Below, one piece after another: positions 53,037 to 62,786 of a stretch of DNA of 64,000 nt. The stretch spans positions 1-64,000 of the forward strand of contig NZ_JAYRCW010000004.1 of the NCBI RefSeq assembly GCF_041909755.1. Reading direction: 5' to 3'. The notes under the pieces are model-generated. The model saw only the letters and a list, made by a program, of their open reading frames with translations, had not been told where the DNA came from and did no database searches. Within the stretch, counting starts at the first letter, position 1, and each line of letters opens with the position of its first letter. The translations under genes were made by a program, and so were the position numbers. The stretch comes from Sandaracinobacteroides sp041909755. Its GTDB lineage: Bacteria > Pseudomonadota > Alphaproteobacteria > Sphingomonadales > Sphingomonadaceae.

Positions 53037-53729
53037 ATGCAGGCAGATACCATCATCTTCGATCTCGACGGCACGCTGGTAGACAGCGCCGGCGACCTGA
53101 CCGCCAGCCTCAACCATGCCCTGTCCGTGCTGGGCCGTCCGGCCATCGATCCGGCCTCGGTGCGGGCCATGGTGGGGCATGGCGCGCGCAAGCTCCTGGA
53201 ACGGGGCCTCGCCGCCACGGGGGGAATGACGCCCGATCTGGTGGAGGCCGGGGTCCGCCCATTTCTCGATTATTATGGCGCCAACATCGCCGCCCACACC
53301 CGCCCGTTCGAAGGCGTGGAGGATACGCTGGCACTGCTGGCAGGGCAGGGCCTGCGCCTCGCCGTCTGCACCAACAAGCCCGTCGCGCTGGCGGAGCAGC
53401 TGGTTGCGGAACTGGGCTGGGCCAGCCGGTTCGATGCCCTGCTGGGGGCCGATTCCCGCCCCTTTCGCAAGCCCGATCCCCGCCACCTGACGGACACGCT
53501 GGAAGCGGCCGGCGGCCGCCGCGCCATCTTCGTGGGTGACAGCCGGACAGACGCCGAAACCGCGCTCGCCGCGCGCGTGCCGCTCGTGCTCGTTTCGTTC
53601 GGCTATTCGACGGAGCCTGTCGAAAGCCTCGGCGCGGACCATGTGATCGGGCACTTCCCCGATCTGCTTCCGGCGGTGGGCCATATTCAACGGCAGTTCA
53701 CGGCCAGCACGGCAGCAGACGGGGCATGA
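53037..53729 (+). CDS. gph: phosphoglycolate phosphatase (HAD family)
   Basis: A 230-residue HAD hydrolase. TIIFDLDGTLVDSAGDLTASLNHAL has the nucleophile Asp, LAVCTNKP the Thr of motif II, and PDPRHLTDTLEAAGGRRAIFVGDSRTDAETALAARVP the Lys/Asp of motifs III-IV. The family dephosphorylates 2-phosphoglycolate from DNA repair or metabolism. It overlaps lolA by four bases. Confidence 0.9.
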   Translation: MQADTIIFDLDGTLVDSAGDLTASLNHALSVLGRPAIDPASVRAMVGHGARKLLERGLAATGGMTPDLVEAGVRPFLDYYGANIAAHTRPFEGVEDTLALLAGQGLRLAVCTNKPVALAEQLVAELGWASRFDALLGADSRPFRKPDPRHLTDTLEAAGGRRAIFVGDSRTDAETALAARVPLVLVSFGYSTEPVESLGADHVIGHFPDLLPAVGHIQRQFTASTAADGA

Positions 53730-54349
53730 CACTGCGAACCTTGGCCCTTACGGCCCTTCTGATCGCCGCCCCGGCACAAGCCGCCACCTCTCTGGCAGAG
53801 GTGCAGAAGGCGCTCGCCGCCACGCAGACGCTGCAGGCCGATTTCGTGCAGACGGCGGCCGATGGCCGGCAGGCGCGCGGCACGATGCTGATGAAGCGTC
53901 CGGGCCGGATCCGCTTCGATTATGGCCCGAAGGCCAGCACGCTGGTCGTGGCCGATGGTTCGCGCCTCAGCTTCGTCGATTACAAGGTCTCGCAGGTCTC
54001 CCAATGGCCGGTCCGGCAGACCCCGCTTGGCGTGCTGCTCGATCCTGATGCCGATCTGGCAAGGGTCGCGCGGGTGGTGCCGGATGCCGACAATCCGATG
54101 CCCGGAAAGATTGCGGTGCTGGCGCAGGATCCAAAGCGGCCCGATATCGGCCGCATCCTGTTTTTCCTCGCCCCGGATCCGGGCGCGCCGGGTGGGCTTC
54201 GCCTGTCGGGCTGGCGCGTGACGGATGCGCAGGGAAACCTGACAACGGTGGAACTGGGGAACATCCGGATCAACGCGCCGATCGCTGATTCGAGCTTCAG
54301 GTTCCGCGACCCGAGGCCGGTCGTCCGACCACCCGGAAAGACGGGATGA
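53726..54349 (+). CDS. lolA: outer-membrane lipoprotein carrier protein LolA
   Basis: A 207-residue periplasmic protein with a signal peptide (LRTLALTALLIAAPAQAAT). LQADFVQTAADGRQARGTMLMKRPGRIRFDYG and ASTLVVADGSRLSFVDYKVSQVSQWPVRQTPLGVLL are the LolA half-barrel. It ferries lipoproteins from LolCDE to LolB. It is translationally coupled to gph. Confidence 0.92.
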   Translation: MTLRTLALTALLIAAPAQAATSLAEVQKALAATQTLQADFVQTAADGRQARGTMLMKRPGRIRFDYGPKASTLVVADGSRLSFVDYKVSQVSQWPVRQTPLGVLLDPDADLARVARVVPDADNPMPGKIAVLAQDPKRPDIGRILFFLAPDPGAPGGLRLSGWRVTDAQGNLTTVELGNIRINAPIADSSFRFRDPRPVVRPPGKTG

Positions 54350-54403
54350 CACTGTTTTCCCCCGAATCCTGGCCCATTCCGGCTTGATTTCTCCGAATCT
54401 CGT

Positions 54404-54432
54404 TTGACAAACCCCGGAACGGCGCGGAAAAG
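54404..54432 (+). promoter_or_regulatory. candidate promoter for small RNA
   Basis: TTGACA at 54404-54409, a 17-bp spacer and GAAAAG at 54427-54432. The -35 box is a perfect match while the -10 is weak, as is common in alphaproteobacteria. A start near 54440 fits the first stem base of the predicted RNA at 54444. Confidence 0.38.
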
Positions 54433-54443
54433 AGGCTCATTCA

Positions 54444-54529
54444 GGCTCGGGCAAGAAACCCTCTGCTAGATGCTTGAATGTCAGCAAGGCGGAACGTCGG
54501 GATTTGCCCCCTGTTGCCCGGCCTTTTTT
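54444..54529 (+). ncRNA. candidate small RNA with closing stem and T-run
   Basis: In the 359-bp gap between lolA and xthA, GGC-T-CGGGCAA (54444-54454, T bulged) pairs with TTGCCCGGCC (54514-54523). The pair is ten base pairs long and is followed at once by TTTTTT, a canonical intrinsic terminator. The enclosed 59 bases can fold into two small hairpins (TGCT/AGCA near 54471-54486 and GGG/CCC near 54499-54509). It has no open frame. It does not show the SRP-RNA tetraloop pattern or a tmRNA tag. It may be a new small RNA; it could also be the gph-lolA terminator with a large loop. Confidence 0.48.
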
Positions 54530-54560
54530 AGCCTGCTGATTGCGTGACGAACGCATACCC

Positions 54561-54592
54561 GGCCCCCGCTCCATGCCCCCGGAGCGGGGGCC
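54561..54592 (+). terminator. strong GC hairpin upstream of xthA
   Basis: GGCCCCCGCTCC (54561-54572) and GGAGCGGGGGCC (54581-54592) make a perfect 12-bp stem with an eight-base loop, followed by AATCTATTT. It may be a second terminator in this gap or part of the xthA leader. Confidence 0.5.
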
Positions 54593-54597
54593 AATCT

Positions 54598-54639
54598 ATT
54601 TCAGCGATGCCGCTTTCCATTTCAGCGTTGCCGCTTCGG
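54598..54639 (+). repeat. 21-bp tandem repeat, two copies
   Basis: Two imperfect direct copies beginning ATTTCAGCG (54598-54618 and 54619-54639) match at 17 of 21 positions. They follow the GC hairpin and precede xthA by 69 bp. Confidence 0.6.
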
Positions 54640-54708
54640 CAAGGCCGCGAACCCGCCCCCTGCTTTTCAGGCGTGACGCGCCGCCCGCGCCTCCTCTATG
54701 GCCTTCGT

Positions 54709-55497
54709 ATGTCTCTTCGCATCGCATCCTGGAACATCAACAGCATCCGCGCCCGGCCGCACCTGATCGAGCAGCTGGTCGCAGATCACGACATCGACAT
54801 TCTCTGCCTTCAGGAAACCAAGTGCGAGGACAACAGCTTCCCGCGCGCCGCGATGGAATCGATGGGCTTCCGCCATTTCAACCTCGCGGGCCAGCGGATG
54901 CACCATGGCGTCGCCATCCTGTCAAAGCAGCCGCTGGAACCCGTCCACCGCTTTGACTGGCAGGCGAACGGCGAAGCGCGCCATATCGCGGTTCGGCTGC
55001 CGTCCGGGGTGGTGCTGCACAATGTCTATGTGCCGGCGGGCGGCGACGTTCCCGATCGCGCGCTCAATCCGAAGTTCGGACAAAAGCTCGATTTCCTCGC
55101 CCGCATGACAGACTGGTCAGGCGCCTTGTCCGAACCGTCTATCATCCTGGGCGATTTCAACATCGCGCCCCACCCGGAAGATGTGTGGAATCACAAGGCG
55201 CTGCTCGATGTCGTCAGCCATACGCCCATCGAGGTGGAGGCCCTCTCCCGGTTGCAGGACAGCCATGGCTGGGTCGATCTCGGCCGGCGCTTCGTGCCTC
55301 GGCCGGAAAAGCTCTTCACCTGGTGGAGCTATCGCGCATCGGACTGGACCGAATCCAACCGCGGCCGGCGGCTCGATCATATCTGGGCCTCACCCGCTGT
55401 CGCCGGCACCGCCCGGTCGCTGAACACCGTCGTCCCCGCGCGCGGATGGGAACGGCCGTCGGATCATGTCCCGCTGATCGCGGAGTTCGCGCTTTGA
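54709..55497 (+). CDS. xthA: exodeoxyribonuclease III
   Basis: A 262-residue AP endonuclease/3'-5' exonuclease. LRIASWNINSIRARPHLIEQLV, ILCLQETKCEDNSFP (metal Glu), VYVPAGGD, PSIILGDFNIAPHPEDVW and PSDHVPLIAEF (catalytic Asp/His) are intact. It repairs abasic sites and blocked 3' ends. An upstream in-frame codon at 54544 passes through the repeat and is not used; ATG 54709 matches the family start. ribA begins in its stop (TTGA). Confidence 0.95.
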   Translation: MSLRIASWNINSIRARPHLIEQLVADHDIDILCLQETKCEDNSFPRAAMESMGFRHFNLAGQRMHHGVAILSKQPLEPVHRFDWQANGEARHIAVRLPSGVVLHNVYVPAGGDVPDRALNPKFGQKLDFLARMTDWSGALSEPSIILGDFNIAPHPEDVWNHKALLDVVSHTPIEVEALSRLQDSHGWVDLGRRFVPRPEKLFTWWSYRASDWTESNRGRRLDHIWASPAVAGTARSLNTVVPARGWERPSDHVPLIAEFAL

Positions 55498-56567
55498 CAG
55501 ATGCGGCCTCCGATCTCGCCCTCGCGCGGGCGGTGGACGACCTGCGCCGCGGCGAAATCATCCGCGTGGTAGATGGCGGCCAGTCGCTCGATCTGCTGGC
55601 CGCCGAACTGGCGACGCCGGACAGCCTCGCCCGGCTGGAATTCGCGGGGCGGGCCGATCTGCTAATCACCCCGGAACGGGCCGAAACGCTGAAGATCCTG
55701 AACCAGCGCGCCGCAGCCGGCGCGCGGGCGATCGCGATCAGCCGCATGCCCTGGCACGACCTCGTCACCAGCCTTGCAACGGCGGACCCGGTCGATGATC
55801 TGGCAACCCCCTTCAAGGGGCCGTTCCCCACCCGCGATCTCGGGCCGGACGCGACCGCCGCCGAAGCCGGGCTTGCGCTTGCGAAACGCGCCGCCTTGCT
55901 GCCCGCGCTGTTCGCGGTGCGGGCCGCCGGCCCGGCGCCCGATCGCGCCGTGGCAGACGCGGCCGCCGTGCTCGCCTGGCGCCGCGCACCCCGCCTCCGG
56001 ATCGCCAGCCGCGCCCGACTGCCGCTGGAAGGCGCGGAAGACACCACCGTCGTGGCCTTCCGTCCGACAGACGGCGGGCCCGAGCATCTGGCCCTGCTGA
56101 TCGGCAATCCACGGGATCTGCCGCTTGTCCGCCTTCATTCCGCCTGCCTCACGGGCGATGTGCTGGGCAGCCTGAAATGCGATTGCGGCCCGCAGCTGCG
56201 CGCCGCCGTCGCCCGCATCGCGGAAAGCGGCGGCATCCTGCTCTATCTCCAGCAGGAAGGTAGGGGGATCGGCCTTCTCAACAAGCTGCGCGCCTATCAG
56301 TTGCAGGATCAGGGCTTCGACACGGTGGATGCCAACCTCCGCCTCGGCTTCGGAGAGGATGAGCGCGATTTCGATCTGGCGGCCGCGATGCTGCACATGC
56401 TGGGCGTCGGCCGCATCCGGCTGCTGTCGAACAATCCGGCCAAGTCCGAATCGCTGATGTCCCAAGGCATCGACGTGGCGGAACTGCTGCCCCACAGCTT
56501 CGGCGAAAACCCCCACAACAGCCGCTATCTGGAAACCAAGCGGGATCGGCAGGGCCACAGGCTTTAA
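55494..56567 (+). CDS. ribA: GTP cyclohydrolase II with N-terminal extension
   Basis: A 357-residue protein. The C-terminal domain has VRLHSACLTGDVLGSLKCDCGPQLR with the three zinc Cys, YLQQEGRGIGLLNKLRAYQLQDQGFDTVDAN and LSNNPAKSESL, as in GTP cyclohydrolase II of riboflavin synthesis. The first 150 residues are an extra region related to the position of RibB in fused RibBA but lacking its DHxxxE-type active site, common in alphaproteobacteria. Start is TTG 55494, overlapping xthA's stop. Confidence 0.9.
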   Translation: MTDAASDLALARAVDDLRRGEIIRVVDGGQSLDLLAAELATPDSLARLEFAGRADLLITPERAETLKILNQRAAAGARAIAISRMPWHDLVTSLATADPVDDLATPFKGPFPTRDLGPDATAAEAGLALAKRAALLPALFAVRAAGPAPDRAVADAAAVLAWRRAPRLRIASRARLPLEGAEDTTVVAFRPTDGGPEHLALLIGNPRDLPLVRLHSACLTGDVLGSLKCDCGPQLRAAVARIAESGGILLYLQQEGRGIGLLNKLRAYQLQDQGFDTVDANLRLGFGEDERDFDLAAAMLHMLGVGRIRLLSNNPAKSESLMSQGIDVAELLPHSFGENPHNSRYLETKRDRQGHRL

Positions 56568-58624
56568 CCCATCGGGTTGAAAAGTCCGTGCTTTTCCAGG
56601 GCGTTCCGCAAGCCGTTGGCCGAAGGCGCGCCCAGCTTGTTGCCGATAGCCCGCCGCACGATCGCCCGCACGAAGCGGGGCAGTTTCGGCGCAAGGCTCC
56701 TCAGCGCCACATCTGCCAGCGCCTCGGCCCGGCCCTCGATCAGATGCACCAGCGAATCCGGGTTGAACCGGTTGTCCACAGCGCCCGGCCAGGTGGGCGA
56801 CGTTTCCACCAGCGCCTCGCGGACAAAGGATTTGCGCCGATCCTCCTCCTCGTGCGCGCGCCGGCTGTCCGACAGCCGCATCGGGCGGATGCCGGATGCG
56901 CGCAGCGACGGCACGATCAGCCGCTCGCCCTCCTTGGCCGTGCCGGGCTCGGCCGTCAGCGTCAGGTTCTGCGCCTTCACCTCATCGGGCTGCGCGTCCC
57001 ACCACTCCTTGTTGAACAGCCCGTTTTCCATCGGCAGGGCGAAATAGTTGCGCAGGAAATTCTCCGCGTTCCGCCGCCCCAGCAGGAAATCATGGTGCCG
57101 GTATCCGATTGACAGAAAGCCTGAAAACCCGCCCATGGCGCCGCTGGCGATCGCCGCCTGCCCCAGTGCCGTGCCGCCCTTGCTGCCATCGGCCTTCAAC
57201 CTTGCCCTCAGGGGGGAGAGCATGAAGCGGCTGTACAGTTCCGCGTCCGCCGCGAGCGCCAGATCATTGGCATCATAGCGCGCCTGGTTGATCCAGGCCC
57301 GCAGCAGCTTGGCGGCCGCCGCCACCACGTTCAGCGGCGCGCGGGCCGGCGTTTCCAGCCCGGCGGGTTCCTCCTTCTCGTCGGCGGGGAAGGGGTCGAT
57401 GATCACCATCGCCTTGCGCGCCGTTTCCCCTTTGCCGTCCAGCTCGCCCAGCGGCCCGGTCAGGATGCCGCGCGCATATTGGAAAGGCTGGTTGTTCATC
57501 GTCCCGCCGTCCGCCGTGTCGAACCGGTGGTCGATGGTGCCATCCACGGTGGAAAAACCGGCGCACAGCGTCGCGGGCTGCGCCCACAGGCCGGCATCCG
57601 AAACCTCGGTGTCGCCGCGCAGACGCAGGTCGAAGCGATAGTCGTCGGCGGACTTGCGCAGCTCGATCGGCGCAAAGGCGACAGGGAAGGCCCCGCTCGC
57701 CAGCGCCGCATCGGCCAGCGCCACCCAGCCGGCGGCCTTGGGGTTCAGCCCGCTGTCGCTCGTCGGCAGCCCTTCCACCACGTCGAACCCGCCCGGCCGC
57801 GTCGTGTGCGGATCGGGCGCCGTCACGGCATGCACCAAGAAGCGCTTCACATCTGCGTGGCGGATGGTGGCAAAGCGCGCGCCTTCCAGCCCCTCGAAGC
57901 GATAGCGGAAGGGAACGCCGTTCAGATTGGCGATGCTCAGCGCCACGGGCAGCGGGTCCGCCACATAGCGGCGCAGCTTCGGAAACGCCCGCCCGTCCAC
58001 CGGGCCCTGCCGCGCAGCCAGCACCGAATCCGCCGCCGCCCGAACCACGCCGCTGTTCAGAAGGGAGCGCAGGTCCATGAAGGTCGAATCCGGCGGGACA
58101 TCGCCCGTTTCCAGCATTCCCCGGATATCCAGCCGGTTCACCCACAGATCATAGAAGGGATTGTCGTCGCGCAGGGCGTCGGGCCCGGCCAGATTGCTCT
58201 CGGTCGCGCGCACCGGCAGGAATCGCCGCTGCGCCGCAACCGCGATCAGCGCGGTGCAGACGCTGCCGGCAGAGGCGCCTGCCACCACCCGGATTCGCAG
58301 GGCGTGCGGCGGCACGCGCCACTTCCCGAAATCCGCGCCATGGTCCCAGGCGTCGGCCTCCTTCGCGGCCTCCCAGTCGTCCAGCACCTCCCACAGATAG
58401 TCCAGCACGCCGGCTGTATAGGCCCCGGCCGAAACCGCGCCCGCCAGCACCAGCCCGATCTCGAAGCAGGGCAGGGCGACCGTGCCGCCATCGCGGGTCG
58501 GATAGATGGCAGGGTCCGGCTCTGCCGCGGCGACCGGCGCGCCAAAGCGGGGCAGGTCTGTCGGATACCCGTCGCTTCCGGGCTCGGAAAGATTCACGAA
58601 CCGGCTCAGATGTTCGCTGCTCAT
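56564..58624 (-). CDS. large patatin-like phospholipase/esterase
   Basis: A 686-residue protein. Oxyanion-hole region LVLAGAVSAGAYTAGVLDYLWEVLDDW, the nucleophile elbow VVAGASAGSVCTALIA (GxSxG), and the Asp in TADGGTMNNQPFQYARG are the patatin catalytic pair. The 300 extra C-terminal residues have YDANDLALAADAELYSRFMLSP and an SRRAHEEEDRRKSFV helix with no known family. No signal peptide is visible. GGGGGA precedes ATG 58624. It may hydrolyse membrane or storage lipids. Its stop interlocks with ribA's stop. Confidence 0.85.
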   Translation of the reverse strand: MSSEHLSRFVNLSEPGSDGYPTDLPRFGAPVAAAEPDPAIYPTRDGGTVALPCFEIGLVLAGAVSAGAYTAGVLDYLWEVLDDWEAAKEADAWDHGADFGKWRVPPHALRIRVVAGASAGSVCTALIAVAAQRRFLPVRATESNLAGPDALRDDNPFYDLWVNRLDIRGMLETGDVPPDSTFMDLRSLLNSGVVRAAADSVLAARQGPVDGRAFPKLRRYVADPLPVALSIANLNGVPFRYRFEGLEGARFATIRHADVKRFLVHAVTAPDPHTTRPGGFDVVEGLPTSDSGLNPKAAGWVALADAALASGAFPVAFAPIELRKSADDYRFDLRLRGDTEVSDAGLWAQPATLCAGFSTVDGTIDHRFDTADGGTMNNQPFQYARGILTGPLGELDGKGETARKAMVIIDPFPADEKEEPAGLETPARAPLNVVAAAAKLLRAWINQARYDANDLALAADAELYSRFMLSPLRARLKADGSKGGTALGQAAIASGAMGGFSGFLSIGYRHHDFLLGRRNAENFLRNYFALPMENGLFNKEWWDAQPDEVKAQNLTLTAEPGTAKEGERLIVPSLRASGIRPMRLSDSRRAHEEEDRRKSFVREALVETSPTWPGAVDNRFNPDSLVHLIEGRAEALADVALRSLAPKLPRFVRAIVRRAIGNKLGAPSANGLRNALEKHGLFNPMG

Positions 58625-58697
58625 GCCAGCATCCCCCAGTGATCCGCCCCGCAGGAACAGTTGCAGCAGCCGCGATTGCCGCGCAAGGGAAACACCC

Positions 58698-59201
58698 ATG
58701 TCCCTTGTCGTCGATACCGCAACCGGCACGCTGGAGGCGTTTGGCCAGTCCTTCCGCGTGGCCATCGGCAGGGGGGGCGCGGTCCCGTCCGCGAAAAAGC
58801 GCGAAGGCGATGGCGCGACCCCGCTCGGCCAATGGGGGATCGAGGGGCTGCTGATCCGCCCGGATCGAATGCCGGCGCCGCAAACGCCGCTGCCCTGGCG
58901 CTGGCTGCGCCCGTGGGACGGCTGGTGCGATGCATCAGACGACTCCGCCTACAATCAGCCGGTCAGCCACCCCAGCCCGGCCTCGGCAGAACGACTCTGG
59001 CGGGCGGATCACGCCTATGATCTGATCCTGATCCTCTCCCACAACCGCCATCCCGTCGTGCCGGGGGCCGGCAGCGCCATCTTCTGGCATGTCGCCCAGC
59101 CCGATTGGCGGCCGACGGAAGGCTGCGTCGCGATGGACCGCGACGCGCTCTGGTCGCTGTTGCCCGATCTTCACCCAGGAATGCGAATGCTGATCCGCTG
59201 A
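58698..59201 (+). CDS. L,D-transpeptidase (YkuD) family protein
   Basis: A 167-residue catalytic-domain-only YkuD protein, without signal peptide or LysM. The active-site motif is IFWHVAQPDWRPTEGCVAMDRDAL, H-x-PTEGC with Thr in place of the usual Ser, keeping catalytic Cys and His. EGDGATPLGQWGIEGLLIRPD fits the substrate-strand region. It would crosslink or edit peptidoglycan if exported. It ends 46 bp before tRNA-Arg. Confidence 0.86.
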   Translation: MSLVVDTATGTLEAFGQSFRVAIGRGGAVPSAKKREGDGATPLGQWGIEGLLIRPDRMPAPQTPLPWRWLRPWDGWCDASDDSAYNQPVSHPSPASAERLWRADHAYDLILILSHNRHPVVPGAGSAIFWHVAQPDWRPTEGCVAMDRDALWSLLPDLHPGMRMLIR

Positions 59202-59205
59202 ACCT

Positions 59206-59234
59206 TGACTTTCCCGCACCGCCGTCGCATCAGC
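59206..59234 (+). promoter_or_regulatory. predicted promoter of tRNA-Arg
   Basis: TTGACT (59206-59211) and a CATCAG/ATCAGC -10-like hexamer at 59228-59234, 16-17 bp apart, place a start near 59240, about 8 bp before the mature tRNA. Confidence 0.45.
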
Positions 59235-59244
59235 CGCGTCCGCG

Positions 59245-60980
<1,736 letters not shown>

Positions 60981-60998
60981 GACGCTTCACTCCTCACT

Positions 60999-61244
60999 TC
61001 ACGGCAGCGGTCCGAACAGCTTGTCCAGCTCTTGCCGCATATGTCCTTCGACCGCGCGCAGCTCGGCGTCGCCGATCGGAACCTGTTCCGGCCAGTCATC
61101 GGTGACGATGATCGGCCCGTCATCCTCGCGTGACCGGCGCGAAGCCCGGCGCGGTGCGACGCGGTTGGTATAGTCATGCAGGTCATCCGGGCATTCGGCC
61201 CAGCGACGAGGCGTGCGGCGGCGGAGCTTGCGAGGAAGGGCCAT
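60999..61244 (-). CDS. small hypothetical island protein upstream of the recombinase
   Basis: An 81-residue protein from ATG 61244, ending 18 bp before the recombinase start and with the GAGGAG recombinase ribosome site just inside the gap. It opens basic (MALPRKLRRRTPRRWAEC) and ends acidic (GPIIVTDDWPEQVPIGDAELRAVEGHMRQELDKLFGPLP). The frame is open back to ATG 61367, which would give 122 residues, so the start is uncertain. I recognise no family; position suggests co-transcription with the recombinase. Confidence 0.5.
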   Translation of the reverse strand: MALPRKLRRRTPRRWAECPDDLHDYTNRVAPRRASRRSREDDGPIIVTDDWPEQVPIGDAELRAVEGHMRQELDKLFGPLP

Positions 61245-61326
61245 AGCGGCAGGCTGCCGCGCAAAATCCTCGGGCGCAAAGCCTCTAATCGAGGGTAGCG
61301 CAGAGAAGGGTGTGCGGCGGCGGGGG

Positions 61327-61437
61327 TCATGCTTTGCCCCACGGATCGACCGCCGTGATCCCGCCATCGACGAATCGCGGACGTTGCGAGTCGCCAGCCG
61401 CGCGCCGCACGATCATCCGGTGTTCTGCCGGTGCCAT
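61327..61437 (-). CDS. very short open frame with strong ribosome site
   Basis: A 36-residue frame, MAPAEHRMIVRRAAGDSQRP to GGITAVDPWGKA, starting at ATG 61437. The start is preceded by GAGGAGG with seven-base spacing, one of the best ribosome sites in this window. It would be the first gene of the reverse-strand operon. It could be a leader peptide, a small basic regulator or antitoxin-like, or chance. Confidence 0.35.
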   Translation of the reverse strand: MAPAEHRMIVRRAAGDSQRPRFVDGGITAVDPWGKA

Positions 61438-61486
61438 ATCTACACCTCCTCGCAACAGTCGCTCGGCACCACGCACCGAAACGCCG

Positions 61487-61544
61487 TATATTTGCACCAT
61501 ACACCTATTGATCTGCAACGCAAAGCCATATAGATGCATCATAT
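61487..61544. promoter_or_regulatory. repeated AT-rich motifs in divergent control region
   Basis: TATATTTGCACCATAC (61487-61502) and TATAGATGCATCATAT (61529-61544) share TATA-nnnGCA-n-CATA, with a looser TATTGATCTGCA at 61506. They lie between the small reverse-strand gene (61437) and the ATPase (61581) and in the most AT-rich stretch of the island. Spacing is 19-23 bp, two helix turns. They look like operator sites, perhaps for the ATPase's own C-terminal helix-turn-helix or a small regulator. Confidence 0.45.
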
Positions 61545-61580
61545 CGGCGCGGTCGTGCAATGCGCCAATGGGAAACGCTT

Positions 61581-62786
61581 ATGGACCATTTCTCGATCAT
61601 CCAAGCCCTCTGTCGCGCGGCAATGGCCGACGCTTCACCCGCCCTGCGTAAGCAGGTCGAGCGACTTCGCGACGCGCTGACTAAGGATGGGGAATCAAAG
61701 CAGTCCGCCGCTCTGACCAGCATCCTCACGACCGCCGATCGGACGAAGGAGCTTTCGCCGAGCCGGATCGAGCGCTCCAAAGCGCAGCTCTCCGGGGAGT
61801 CGCTGACACGGAACACGCCCGTTCCTGTCGATCGGGAGACCGCCGCACCATTGGCGGAGATTCTCTTCCCGGCGGACATTCAACCGACCGCGCCGCTCTT
61901 CAACACGACCGTCAGTCACGCCATCGAGACCATTATCGAAGAATGGGCTAACTTCGACGCACTGTCGGAAATCGACATTCGGCCTTCCAAGACCTGTCTT
62001 ATTTACGGTGCTCCGGGGACGGGAAAGACCAGGCTTGCGCTTTGGATCGCGCAACAGCTCGATCTTCCCGTCGTGCTGGTGAAGCTGGACGGGCTCGTAT
62101 CGTCGTTCCTCGGCACGACCGCGCGCAATATCGGAAACCTGTTCGCCTTCGCGAACCGTCACCGCTGCATCCTTCTGCTCGACGAGTTCGATGCGATCGC
62201 GAAAGTTCGGGACGATCCGCAGGAAGTTGGCGAGATCAAGCGCGTCGTGAACGCGCTTCTCCAGAATCTCGATACGCGCCGCGATGTCGGCTTCACGATC
62301 GGCATCACCAATCACCCGAAACTCTTGGACACGGCCGTCTGGCGGCGTTTCGAGGTTCAGCTTGAGATCCCCAAGCCCGACTTCGAGATGCGAAAGGCGA
62401 TCGCCGCGCATTTCATGCCGCCCGTAAAAGCCCCGGACATCCATTTGCGCCTGATCGCATGGTTCACCGAGGGCTCGACCGGCGCTGAGATCGAGTCTCT
62501 CGTGCGCACCTATAAGAAGGCCACCACCGTTCGGGAGGAAGACAAGCGCGGGCTACTCGATACGCTCCGCCAATTTGCCACGCTGAACGCGGCTCGGGTC
62601 CAAAGTGAACGCCGCGCGCTGCTGTTCGACGATTCCAGCAATCTGTTTCGGGCCATGCGGGATGATCCGATCCTCGGCTTCTCGATGGCCGACATCGGCG
62701 AGATTGCCGGCAAAGATAAATCGACGGTCAGCCGTCAACTCGGCCGAGCGGCCAAGTCTGGCGATGGGGAGACGCTAAATGGCTAG
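61581..62786 (+). CDS. AAA+ ATPase, IetA-like
   Basis: A 401-residue ATPase. N-terminal helical domain (MDHFSIIQALCRAAMADASPAL), Walker A YGAPGTGKTRLALWIAQQL, Walker B RCILLLDEFDAIAKV, then GEIKRVVNALLQNLD, sensor IGITNHPKLLD and a WRRFEV arginine region. The C-terminus has GFSMADIGEIAGKDKSTVSRQL, a helix-turn-helix-like segment. ATG 61581 follows GGGAAACGCTT; another ATG at 61560 lacks a site. It overlaps the subtilase by eight bases, which suits IetAS pairs (ATPase plus subtilase). Confidence 0.82.
   Translation: MDHFSIIQALCRAAMADASPALRKQVERLRDALTKDGESKQSAALTSILTTADRTKELSPSRIERSKAQLSGESLTRNTPVPVDRETAAPLAEILFPADIQPTAPLFNTTVSHAIETIIEEWANFDALSEIDIRPSKTCLIYGAPGTGKTRLALWIAQQLDLPVVLVKLDGLVSSFLGTTARNIGNLFAFANRHRCILLLDEFDAIAKVRDDPQEVGEIKRVVNALLQNLDTRRDVGFTIGITNHPKLLDTAVWRRFEVQLEIPKPDFEMRKAIAAHFMPPVKAPDIHLRLIAWFTEGSTGAEIESLVRTYKKATTVREEDKRGLLDTLRQFATLNAARVQSERRALLFDDSSNLFRAMRDDPILGFSMADIGEIAGKDKSTVSRQLGRAAKSGDGETLNG

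Noticed and set aside
54444..54529. SRP RNA, tmRNA or 6S RNA
   Set aside because: It lacks the SRP loop signature and tmRNA tag and is shorter than typical alphaproteobacterial 6S RNA, so I left it unnamed.
61560..61580. ATG at 61560 as the ATPase start
   Set aside because: No ribosome site; GGGAAA is well placed for 61581, and the N-terminal residues start like the family from there.
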